NCBI RefSeq assembly: GCF_007858185.1
Contig: NZ_VFES01000014.1
Location: 62,001-126,000 of the forward strand
DNA: 64,000 bases
Source: Pseudomonas grimontii
GTDB taxonomy: Bacteria > Pseudomonadota > Gammaproteobacteria > Pseudomonadales > Pseudomonadaceae
Direction: 5' to 3'
Under the pieces are notes generated by a model. The model ran no database searches and was not told where the DNA came from. It was given only the letters and a program-made list of their open reading frames with translations. Positions 42,367 to 49,985 of the stretch are shown one piece after another. A program made the position numbers and the translations under genes. The stretch's first letter is position 1; every line of letters begins with the position of its first letter.

Positions 42367-43794
42367 ATGTCTGAATCTCCCGGAAAACTTCGATTGGGTG
42401 CACTGGTTGCACTTGTCGTTGGCTCAATGATTGGCGGCGGGATCTTCTCTCTGCCGCAAAACATGGCCGCCAGTGCCGATGTTGGCGCGGTATTGATCGG
42501 TTGGGTAATTACCGCCGTGGGCATGTTGACCCTGGCCTTCGTCTTCCAGACCCTGGCCAACCGCAAACCTGATCTGGACGGCGGTGTCTACGCCTACGCC
42601 AAGGCCGGCTTCGGTGACTACATGGGCTTTTCGTCTGCCTGGGGTTACTGGATCAGCGCCTGGCTGGGCAACGTCGGTTACTTCGTACTGCTGTTCAGCA
42701 CCCTCGGTTATTTCTTCCCGATCTTCGGCGAAGGCAATACGCCTGCGGCGGTAATCGGCGCGTCGGTGTTGCTGTGGGCCGTGCACTTTCTGGTGCTGCG
42801 CGGGATCAAGGAAGCGGCGTTCATCAACCTGGTGACCACCGTCGCCAAAGTGGTGCCGCTGGTGCTCTTCGTGTTGATCGCCGTGTTCGCATTCAAACTG
42901 GACATCTTCACCGCTGACATCTGGGGCCTGAAAAACCCGGACCTGGGCAGCGTGATGAACCAAGTGCGCAAGATGATGCTGGTCACCGTGTGGGTGTTCA
43001 TCGGTATCGAAGGCGCGAGCATATTCTCGGCACGCGCCGAAAAACGCAGCGATGTCGGCAAGGCCACCGTGATCGGTTTTATCACTGTGCTGTTGTTCCT
43101 CATGCTGGTGAACGTGCTGTCCCTGGGCATCATGACCCAACCGGAATTGGCCAAGTTGCAGAACCCATCGATGGCCGCCGTGCTGGAACATGTGGTGGGC
43201 CACTGGGGTGCGGTGCTGATCAGCGTCGGCTTGATCATCTCGTTGCTGGGGGCGCTGCTGTCGTGGGTGCTGCTGTGTGCGGAGATCATGTTCGCCGCCG
43301 CCAAGGACCACACCATGCCGGAGTTTTTGCGCCGCGAAAACGCCAACCACGTGCCGGCCAACGCCCTGTGGCTGACCAACGCCATGGTCCAGATATTCCT
43401 GGTGATCACGCTGTTTTCCGCCAGTACCTATCTGTCGCTGATCTACCTCGCCACCTCGATGATCCTGGTGCCTTACCTGTGGTCGGCGGCCTACGCCCTG
43501 CTGCTGGCGGTGCGCGGCGAAACCTACGAAAACGCCCTCAAGGAACGCAGGAAAGACCTGTTCATCGGCGCGGTTGCGCTGATCTACGCGGTCTGGCTGC
43601 TCTACGCCGGCGGCACCAAGTACCTGCTGTTGTCCGCCCTGCTCTATGCCCCCGGCGTGATCCTGTTCGCCAAGGCCAAGCATGAACTGGGCAAACCGAT
43701 TTTCACCAACGTCGAGAAGCTGATTTTCGCCGCGGTAGTCATTGGCGCCCTGGTGGCTGCCTATGGCCTCTACGACGGCTTCCTGACTCTGTAA
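42367..43794 (+). CDS. arcD: Arginine/ornithine antiporter ArcD
   Basis: 475 residues, 12 predicted helices, APC family. It imports arginine in exchange for ornithine without energy cost and feeds the ADI pathway. Hallmarks are LRLGALVALVVGSMIGGGIF at the start and LVTVWVFIGIEGASIFSARA in the centre. The ATG at 42367 (GGAG upstream) is preferred; the frame extends 5' without an RBS. It is first in arcD-arcA-arcB-arcC, with 24 bp to arcA. Confidence 0.93.
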   Translation: MSESPGKLRLGALVALVVGSMIGGGIFSLPQNMAASADVGAVLIGWVITAVGMLTLAFVFQTLANRKPDLDGGVYAYAKAGFGDYMGFSSAWGYWISAWLGNVGYFVLLFSTLGYFFPIFGEGNTPAAVIGASVLLWAVHFLVLRGIKEAAFINLVTTVAKVVPLVLFVLIAVFAFKLDIFTADIWGLKNPDLGSVMNQVRKMMLVTVWVFIGIEGASIFSARAEKRSDVGKATVIGFITVLLFLMLVNVLSLGIMTQPELAKLQNPSMAAVLEHVVGHWGAVLISVGLIISLLGALLSWVLLCAEIMFAAAKDHTMPEFLRRENANHVPANALWLTNAMVQIFLVITLFSASTYLSLIYLATSMILVPYLWSAAYALLLAVRGETYENALKERRKDLFIGAVALIYAVWLLYAGGTKYLLLSALLYAPGVILFAKAKHELGKPIFTNVEKLIFAAVVIGALVAAYGLYDGFLTL

Positions 43795-43818
43795 TTGTTG
43801 CTCCTTGGAGGATCTGTA

Positions 43819-45075
43819 ATGACCACGGAAAAAGTTAAGTACGGCGTTCATTCCGAAGCCGGCAAACTGCGCAAAGTCATGGTGTGCTCCCCAGGTTTGG
43901 CCCACCAACGGCTGACCCCGAATAACTGCGATGAACTGCTGTTCGATGACGTGTTGTGGGTGGCCCAGGCCAAGCGCGACCATTTCGACTTCGTAACCAA
44001 GATGCGCGAGCGGGATATTGATGTGCTGGAAATGCACAACCTGCTGACCGACATCGTTGCGAACCCCGAGGCCCTGGACTGGATCCTGGAACGCAAGATC
44101 ACCTCCAACACCGTGGGCCTGGGCCTGGTCGAGGAAGTCAGCTCCTGGCTGCGCAGCCTTGAGCCGCGCAAGATCGCCGAGTTCCTGATCGGCGGCGTGT
44201 CGGCCGATGACCTGCCGAGCAGCTTCGGTGGCAAGACCATCGAGATGTTCCGCGACTTCCTCGGCCACGCCAGTTTCATTCTGCCGCCGCTGCCCAACAC
44301 CCAGTTCACCCGCGACACCACCTGCTGGATCTACGGCGGCGTGACGCTCAACCCGATGTACTGGCCGGCGCGACGCCAGGAAACCCTGCTGGCCAGCGCC
44401 ATCTACAAATTCCACCCCGAGTTCACCAACGCGGACTTCCAGATCTGGTACGGCGACCCCGACCAGGAACACGGTGCCGCCACGCTGGAGGGCGGTGACG
44501 TCATGCCGATTGGCAATGGCGTCGTGTTGATCGGCATGGGCGAGCGTTCGTCCCACCAGGCCATCGGCCAACTGGCGCGCAACCTGTTCAAGAACAAAGC
44601 CGTGGAGCGCGTGATCGTTGCCGGCCTGCCGAAATCCCGCGCAGCGATGCACCTCGACACCGTGTTCAGCTTCTGCGACCGCGACCTGGTGACCATCTTC
44701 CCCGAAGTGGTCAACCAGATCGTGCCCTTCACCCTGCGCCCTGACGAAAGCAAACCCCACGGCATCGACATTCAGCGCGAAAAAACCAACTTCCTCGAGA
44801 CCGTGGCCGCAGCGCTCAACCTCAAGGCCCTGCGCGTGGTCGAGACCGGCGGCAACAGCTTCGCCGCCGAACGCGAGCAGTGGGACGACGGCAACAACGT
44901 GGTGGCCGTGGAGCCTGGCGTAGTGATCGGCTACGACCGCAACACCTATACCAACACCCTGCTGCGCAAGGCCGGCGTGGAAGTCATCACCATCAGCGCC
45001 GGTGAACTCGGCCGTGGCCGTGGCGGCGGCCACTGCATGACCTGCCCGATCATCCGCGACCCAATCGACTATTAA
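43819..45075 (+). CDS. arcA: Arginine deiminase
   Basis: A 418-residue cytosolic enzyme that hydrolyses arginine to citrulline and ammonia, the first ADI step. Active-site words are NTQFTRDTTCWIYGGV (Asp), EGGDVMPIGNGVVLIGMGER, MHLDTVFSFCDRDL (His) and GRGGGHCMTCPI with the nucleophilic Cys near residue 406. The ATG at 43819 has GGAGGATC upstream; an in-frame start at 43795 is less good. A very long antisense reading across arcD-arcA is considered spurious. Confidence 0.97.
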   Translation: MTTEKVKYGVHSEAGKLRKVMVCSPGLAHQRLTPNNCDELLFDDVLWVAQAKRDHFDFVTKMRERDIDVLEMHNLLTDIVANPEALDWILERKITSNTVGLGLVEEVSSWLRSLEPRKIAEFLIGGVSADDLPSSFGGKTIEMFRDFLGHASFILPPLPNTQFTRDTTCWIYGGVTLNPMYWPARRQETLLASAIYKFHPEFTNADFQIWYGDPDQEHGAATLEGGDVMPIGNGVVLIGMGERSSHQAIGQLARNLFKNKAVERVIVAGLPKSRAAMHLDTVFSFCDRDLVTIFPEVVNQIVPFTLRPDESKPHGIDIQREKTNFLETVAAALNLKALRVVETGGNSFAAEREQWDDGNNVVAVEPGVVIGYDRNTYTNTLLRKAGVEVITISAGELGRGRGGGHCMTCPIIRDPIDY

Positions 45076-45144
45076 TTTTTTGGCCTTGGCCGCTGCTTAT
45101 CCAGCAGTGGCCAAGGGGATAACCGAAACCTAAGGAGATCCATC

Positions 45145-46155
45145 ATGGCTTTCAATATGCGCAACCGCAGCCTGCTCTCGCTGATGCACCACACCACCCG
45201 CGAGCTGAATTACCTGCTGGACCTGTCCCGCGACCTCAAGCGCGCCAAATACACCGGCACCGAGCGTCCGCACCTGCAAGGCAAGAACATCGCGCTGATC
45301 TTCGAAAAAACCTCGACCCGCACCCGTTGCGCCTTCGAAGTGGCAGCCCACGACCAGGGTGCCCACGTCACCTACATCGACCCGGTGTCGTCGCAGATCG
45401 GCCACAAAGAAAGCATGAAAGACACCGCCCGCGTCCTCGGCCGCATGTTCGACGCCATTGAGTACCGTGGCTTCGAGCAGGAAATCGTCGAAGAGCTGGC
45501 CAAGTTCGCCGGCGTGCCGGTGTTCAACGGCCTCACCGCCGAATTCCACCCGACCCAAATGATCGCCGACACCCTGACCATGCGCGAGCACAGCGACAAG
45601 CCGCTGCATGACATCAGCTACGCCTACCTGGGCGACGCTCGCTACAACATGGGTAACTCGCTGCTGATGATCGGCGCCAAGCTCGGCATGGACGTGCGCA
45701 TCGGCGCGCCGAAAGCCCTGTGGCCCCACGAAGACTTCATCAAACAGTGCCAGGCGTTTGCCGAAGAAAGCGGCGCGCGCATCACCATCACCGAAGACCC
45801 GAAGGAAGCAGTCAAGGGCGTGGACTTCATCCACACCGATATCTGGGTGTCCATGGGTGAACCGGTGGAAGCGTGGGACGAACGCATCGAGCAACTGCTG
45901 CCGTACCAGGTCAACGCCAAGATGATGAAAGCCTCGGGCAACCCTCGGGTGAAATTCATGCACTGCCTGCCGGCGTTCCATAACAGCGAAACCAAAGTCG
46001 GCAAGGACATCGCCGCGCGGTATCCGAACCTGGCCAATGGCGTGGAAGTGACCGAGGAAGTCTTCGAGTCGCCGGCCAACATCGCCTTTGAGCAAGCGGA
46101 AAACCGCATGCACACCATCAAGGCGATCCTGGTGTCGGCACTCGCGGATATCTAA
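45145..46155 (+). CDS. arcB: Catabolic ornithine carbamoyltransferase
   Basis: A 336-residue enzyme that cleaves citrulline with phosphate to ornithine and carbamoyl phosphate in the catabolic direction. Carbamoyl-phosphate loop EKTSTRTRCAFE (about 53-64), HPTQMIADTLTM and FMHCLPAFHN are present. The start MAFNMRNRSLLSLMHHTTRE matches P. aeruginosa ArcB, which shows strong cooperativity that favours catabolism. RBS AAGGAG. A REPIN separates it from arcC. Confidence 0.96.
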   Translation: MAFNMRNRSLLSLMHHTTRELNYLLDLSRDLKRAKYTGTERPHLQGKNIALIFEKTSTRTRCAFEVAAHDQGAHVTYIDPVSSQIGHKESMKDTARVLGRMFDAIEYRGFEQEIVEELAKFAGVPVFNGLTAEFHPTQMIADTLTMREHSDKPLHDISYAYLGDARYNMGNSLLMIGAKLGMDVRIGAPKALWPHEDFIKQCQAFAEESGARITITEDPKEAVKGVDFIHTDIWVSMGEPVEAWDERIEQLLPYQVNAKMMKASGNPRVKFMHCLPAFHNSETKVGKDIAARYPNLANGVEVTEEVFESPANIAFEQAENRMHTIKAILVSALADI

Positions 46156-46169
46156 AGGCTACACGGTCA

Positions 46170-46277
46170 AATGTGGGAGGGGCGGTGCGACGATTCGACT
46201 TGCCCCCGATGGCGGCGGATCAGCTACAGATAAGTTGCCTGACATACCGCTATCGGGAGCAAGCCCCCTCCCACATT
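46170..46277. repeat. REPIN with an 18-base insertion variant, between arcB and arcC
   Basis: The right REP is standard (GGGAGCAAGCCCCCTCCCAC). The left REP reads GTGGGAGGGG, then CGGTGCGACGATTCGACT, then TGCCCCCGAT, so the usual short loop is replaced by a longer word. The same word, CGGCGCGACGATTCGAC, occurs in the 1809-2093 complex. In the operon it may lower arcC relative to arcB. Confidence 0.85.
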
Positions 46278-46312
46278 GGCCTCTGTGTTCACACCCATAG
46301 AAGGATTGCATT

Positions 46313-47242
46313 ATGCGCATCGTCGTAGCCCTGGGCGGCAACGCCCTCCTGCGCCGTGGTGAACCCATGACCGCAGACAACCAACGCGCCAATATCCGCA
46401 TCGCCACCGAACAGATCGCCAAGATCCATGCCGGCAACGAGTTGGTCATCGCCCACGGCAATGGCCCGCAGGTCGGCCTGCTGTCGTTGCAGGCAGCAGC
46501 CTACACCAGCGTTTCGCCGTACCCGCTGGACGTGCTCGGTGCCGAAACCGAAGGCATGATCGGCTACATCATCGAACAGGAACTGGGCAACCTGCTGGAC
46601 TTCGAAGTGCCGTTCGCCACCCTGCTCACCCAGGTGGAAGTGGACGCCAAGGACCCGGCCTTCCAGAACCCGACCAAACCCATCGGCCCGGTGTACTCCA
46701 AGGCCGAAGCGGAAAAACTCGCCGCCGAGAAAGGCTGGACCATCGCCCCGGATGGCGATAAATATCGCCGCGTCGTGGCCAGCCCACAGCCCAAACGCAT
46801 CTTTGAGATTCGCCCGATCAAGTGGCTGCTGGAAAAAAGCGCCATCGTGATCTGCGCCGGTGGTGGCGGTATCCCGACCATGTACGGTGAAGACGGCAAG
46901 CTCAAAGGCATCGAAGCGGTGATCGACAAAGACCTGTGCTCCTCGTTGCTGGCCTCGCAACTGGACGCCGATTTGCTGGTGATCGCCACCGACGTCAACG
47001 CTGCTTTTATCGACTTCGGCAAGCCGACCCAGAAAGCCATCGGCCAGGCCCACCCCGACGACATGGAGAAACTCGGCTTCGCCGCCGGCTCCATGGGCCC
47101 CAAGGTGCAGGCCGCCTGCGAGTTTGCCCGCCAGACTGGCAAAACCGCAGTGATCGGTTCACTCTCCGACATCGAAGCCATCGTCCAGGGCAGCGCCGGC
47201 ACGCGCATCAGCACGGCAACACCTGGCATCACCTATCTGTGA
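46313..47242 (+). CDS. arcC: Carbamate kinase
   Basis: A 309-residue amino-acid-kinase-fold enzyme that transfers phosphate from carbamoyl phosphate to ADP, yielding the ATP of the ADI pathway. The start RIVVALGGNALLRRGEPM, IAHGNGPQVGLLSLQAAAY, VICAGGGGIPTMYG, AVIDKDLCSSLLA and GSMGPKVQAACEFARQTG are all canonical. Last enzyme gene of arcDABC; 157 bp with a REPIN separate it from arcB. Confidence 0.96.
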   Translation: MRIVVALGGNALLRRGEPMTADNQRANIRIATEQIAKIHAGNELVIAHGNGPQVGLLSLQAAAYTSVSPYPLDVLGAETEGMIGYIIEQELGNLLDFEVPFATLLTQVEVDAKDPAFQNPTKPIGPVYSKAEAEKLAAEKGWTIAPDGDKYRRVVASPQPKRIFEIRPIKWLLEKSAIVICAGGGGIPTMYGEDGKLKGIEAVIDKDLCSSLLASQLDADLLVIATDVNAAFIDFGKPTQKAIGQAHPDDMEKLGFAAGSMGPKVQAACEFARQTGKTAVIGSLSDIEAIVQGSAGTRISTATPGITYL

Positions 47243-47260
47243 AGTAGAGGAGATACGCCT

Positions 47261-47623
47261 ATGGCCACCTTTGAACCCGGTCACCTGCACGTCGAACGTC
47301 ACGCCCTTAACAAGGACGACTACAGCTACAACCTGTGCATCGATTACGAAGTCAGCCAGGACCCAAAGGAAGGCAAGGGCATGCTGTTCAAGCTGCACGG
47401 CTCGGTGCAGGGCAAGGATCTCAAGGAAGAGTTCTTTCTACCCAAGGACCAGGCATTCGACTTTGCCCGGCATGCGATGAACATCGCGCAGAAGTATGGG
47501 ATGCCGAAGATTGCGGTGTTGAATGGCTCGATGCACAAGCAGTACGACCAGATGTTCGAGGATGTGCGGCATCAACTGGATGTGAAATCCGGCGACCCGG
47601 TCAAGCCTGAACACTTGGCGTAA
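47261..47623 (+). CDS. DUF5064-type small protein of the arc operon
   Basis: 120 residues, cytosolic, with no signal peptide or helix long enough for a membrane. Recognisable start ATFEPGHLHVERHALNKDDY and core DQAFDFARHAMNIAQKYGMP. I recall such proteins in Pseudomonas as DUF5064, without a known function. It lies only 18 bp after arcC with GTAGAGGAG upstream, so it is a fifth arc-operon member; a perfect palindrome terminates the unit. Confidence 0.7.
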   Translation: MATFEPGHLHVERHALNKDDYSYNLCIDYEVSQDPKEGKGMLFKLHGSVQGKDLKEEFFLPKDQAFDFARHAMNIAQKYGMPKIAVLNGSMHKQYDQMFEDVRHQLDVKSGDPVKPEHLA

Positions 47624-47650
47624 TGCGCTTGCACTGACATAACACTGTGC

Positions 47651-47686
47651 AAAATGTGGGAGGGGGCTTGCCCCCTCCCACATTTT
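47651..47686. terminator. 36-nt REP-derived palindrome terminating arcDABC
   Basis: 17-bp perfect arms AAAATGTGGGAGGGGGC/GCCCCCTCCCACATTTT around TT. It is a REP collapsed to its hairpin, ending in TTTT, and should terminate transcription from both strands. Confidence 0.85.
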
Positions 47687-47772
47687 GATCTCCATTATTT
47701 GTCAGATTTCACCTGTGCCCCGCTCCAAGGCATACTTGCCGCCTCCCGCTCTCCAGAATTGCTAACCGCCCC

Positions 47773-49281
47773 ATGCGTATCCACGTCAGCTTCATCGACC
47801 GCGTCGGCATTACCCAGGAAGTCCTGGCCTTGCTTGGTGGGCGCAATCTCAACCTGGATGCGGTGGAAATGGTGCCGCCCAACGTCTACATCGACGCCCC
47901 GACGCTGAGCGCCGAGGTGCTCGAAGAGCTGCGCGACGCGCTGTTCAGCGTGCACGGTGTACAGGCGGTGACGGTGGTAGACATCCTCCCTGGCCAACGC
48001 CGTCACCTGCAACTCGACGCCCTGCTGGCGGCCATGACCGACCCGGTGCTGGCGCTGGACAGCGCGGGCACGATCCTGCTGGCCAACCCGGCACTGATCG
48101 CGCTGTACGGGCGCGAACCGGCGGGGGAAAGCATCACCGAGCTGTTCAACGACCCGGCGTTGCTGGACACCTTGCTGGAACAGGGCTTTCGCCTGCCCCT
48201 GCGCGAGATCAGCGTCAACGGCCAGACCCTCTTGCTGGACGCCACGCCAATCACCGATGCCGGCGCCCTGCTCACGCTGTACCAGCCGAACCGCATCGGT
48301 GAACAACTGTCGGCGCTGCACCACGACCATGCCGAAGGCTTTGACGCGCTATTGGGCGAATCACCGGCGATCCGCACCCTCAAGGCCCGCGCGCAACGGG
48401 TGGCCGCGCTGGATGCACCGCTGTTGATCCAGGGCGAAACCGGCACCGGCAAGGAATTGGTGGCGCGAGCCTGCCACGCCATCAGCGCGCGCTACAGTGC
48501 ACCGTTCCTGGCGTTGAACTGCGCCGCATTGCCGGAGAACCTCGCCGAAAGCGAATTGTTCGGTTACGCCCCCGGCGCCTTTACCGGCGCCCAGCGCGGC
48601 GGTAAGCCGGGGCTGATGGAGCTGGCCAACCAGGGCACGGTGTTCCTCGATGAAATCGGCGAAATGTCACCGTATTTGCAGGCCAAGCTGCTGCGTTTTC
48701 TCAACGACGGCAGCTTCCGTCGGGTGGGCGGCGACCGCGAAGTGAAGGTCAATGTGCGCATCCTCAGCGCCACCCACCGCAACCTGGAAAAAATGGTCAG
48801 CGAAGGCACCTTTCGCGAAGACCTGTTCTACCGTCTCAACGTGCTCAACGTCGAAGTGCCGCCGCTGCGCGAACGCGGCCAGGACATCCTGTTGCTGGCC
48901 CGTTACTTCATGCAGCAGGCCTGCGCGCAGATCCAGCGCCCGGTGTGTCGCCTGGCGCCCGGCACCTATCCGGCGCTGTTGGGCAACCGTTGGCCGGGCA
49001 ATGTGCGCCAGCTGCAGAACGTGATCTTCCGCGCCGCCGCCATTTGCGAAAGCAGCCTGGTGGACATCGGCGACCTGGACATTGCCGGCACCTCGGTGGC
49101 CCGCCAAAGCGACGGTGAAATCGACAGCCTCGAACAGGCGGTCGAGGATTTCGAACGCGGCCTGCTGGAGAAACTCTACGCCAGCTATCCCTCGACCCGG
49201 CAATTGGCCAGTCGCCTGCAAACCTCCCACACGGCCATCGCCCATCGATTGCGCAAGTACGGCATACCCAATAAGTCCTGA
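47773..49281 (+). CDS. gcsR: Sigma-54-dependent regulator GcsR (TyrR-like)
   Basis: A 502-residue TyrR-like enhancer-binding protein: ACT domain (about 1-75; HVSFIDRVGITQEVLALLGG), PAS domain (about 80-190), AAA+ domain with Walker A QGETGTGKE, the sigma-54-contact loop GAFTGAQRGG, Walker B TVFLDEIGE, and a C-terminal HTH (PSTRQLASRLQTSHTAIAHR). In Pseudomonas GcsR senses glycine and activates the glycine-cleavage operon located right next to it, as here. TyrR/PhhR itself is the close alternative, but the location favours GcsR. Confidence 0.92.
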   Translation: MRIHVSFIDRVGITQEVLALLGGRNLNLDAVEMVPPNVYIDAPTLSAEVLEELRDALFSVHGVQAVTVVDILPGQRRHLQLDALLAAMTDPVLALDSAGTILLANPALIALYGREPAGESITELFNDPALLDTLLEQGFRLPLREISVNGQTLLLDATPITDAGALLTLYQPNRIGEQLSALHHDHAEGFDALLGESPAIRTLKARAQRVAALDAPLLIQGETGTGKELVARACHAISARYSAPFLALNCAALPENLAESELFGYAPGAFTGAQRGGKPGLMELANQGTVFLDEIGEMSPYLQAKLLRFLNDGSFRRVGGDREVKVNVRILSATHRNLEKMVSEGTFREDLFYRLNVLNVEVPPLRERGQDILLLARYFMQQACAQIQRPVCRLAPGTYPALLGNRWPGNVRQLQNVIFRAAAICESSLVDIGDLDIAGTSVARQSDGEIDSLEQAVEDFERGLLEKLYASYPSTRQLASRLQTSHTAIAHRLRKYGIPNKS

Positions 49282-49333
49282 GCTGGACGCCTACCGGGTT
49301 GCGTTTCAAAAAGGGTCTGAGAACGACATCCGC

Positions 49334-49451
49334 TGTACTGAAAGCGCTACAGCGTAACGATTTCGCTACAACCCTGTTTTTTGCGCGCCATCCAAGGCTT
49401 TGATCCACATAGGCTTTTTTTCCCAGGCCTGACTGTAGCGAAATCGCTACA
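49334..49451. promoter_or_regulatory. Three GcsR-like 18-bp dyads upstream of gcvH
   Basis: Dyads TGTACTG-AAAG-CGCTACA (49334-49351), CGTAACG-ATTT-CGCTACA (49353-49370) and TGTAGCG-AAAT-CGCTACA (49434-49451). They share 7-4-7 geometry and resemble the published GcsR pattern (TGTAACG-N4-CGTTCCG as I recall). The first two are 19 bp apart; the third is 81 bp further on. All lie 64 to 182 bp upstream of the -24 element, usual for an enhancer. Confidence 0.65.
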
Positions 49452-49514
49452 GTGGAAACGTATAAGCCTATAACCAAATTTATTAACTTGTTGATTTATA
49501 ACGAATTAATAAGA

Positions 49515-49531
49515 TTGGCCGCGATATTGCT
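49515..49531 (+). promoter_or_regulatory. Sigma-54 promoter of gcvH-gcvP-sdaA-gcvT
   Basis: TTGGCCGCGATATTGCT keeps the invariant GG (49517-49518) and GC (49529-49530) ten bases apart. It lies 61 bp upstream of gcvH, downstream of the activator dyads. Confidence 0.75.
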
Positions 49532-49591
49532 AAGTAACTCCCCATTATTCCAATCCCGTCCGCCAGACGAATCTGGCCCTGAGGAGTTTCC

Positions 49592-49975
49592 ATGAGCGAG
49601 TTGCGTTTCACTGAAGATCACGAATGGCTGCGCGCCGAAGCTGACGGCAGCGTCACCGTGGGTATCACCGCTTTCGCACAGGACGCGCTGGGTGATGTGG
49701 TTTTCGTGCAACTGCCGGAGTTGCAGGCCTACGCCAAGGGCGCTGAAGCGTCCACCGTAGAATCGGTCAAGGCCGCCAGCGGCGTGTACATGCCGCTGGA
49801 CGGTGAAGTGCTGGAAGTGAACGACAAGCTCGATGGCAGCCCGGAACTGGTCAACGAAGACCCGATGGGCGCAGGCTGGTTCTTCCGCTTTAAACCGGCC
49901 GATGCCGGGGCGGTAGCTAAACTGTTGGATCAGGACGCGTACGACCGCCTGATCAAAGCCAACGCTGAAGCCTGA
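49592..49975 (+). CDS. gcvH: Glycine cleavage system H protein
   Basis: A 127-residue lipoyl carrier that shuttles the aminomethyl group between P, T and L proteins. The motif ASTVESVKAASGVYMPL places the lipoylated lysine at Lys60. The start SELRFTEDHEWL is typical. RBS GAGGAG. First gene of the operon, 10 bp upstream of gcvP and behind a sigma-54 promoter. Confidence 0.96.
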   Translation: MSELRFTEDHEWLRAEADGSVTVGITAFAQDALGDVVFVQLPELQAYAKGAEASTVESVKAASGVYMPLDGEVLEVNDKLDGSPELVNEDPMGAGWFFRFKPADAGAVAKLLDQDAYDRLIKANAEA

Positions 49976-49985
49976 GGAGCGCGCC

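Noticed and set aside
42424..45033. 869-codon open frame antisense to arcD and arcA
   Set aside because: It mirrors the codon pattern of two certain genes, is rich in His/Gln/Val/Gly as antisense frames in G+C-rich DNA are, and has no RBS or recognised motif.
49282..49591. Possible glycine riboswitch upstream of gcvH
   Set aside because: The interval is explained by activator dyads and a sigma-54 promoter only 61 bp from the gene, leaving no room for an aptamer.
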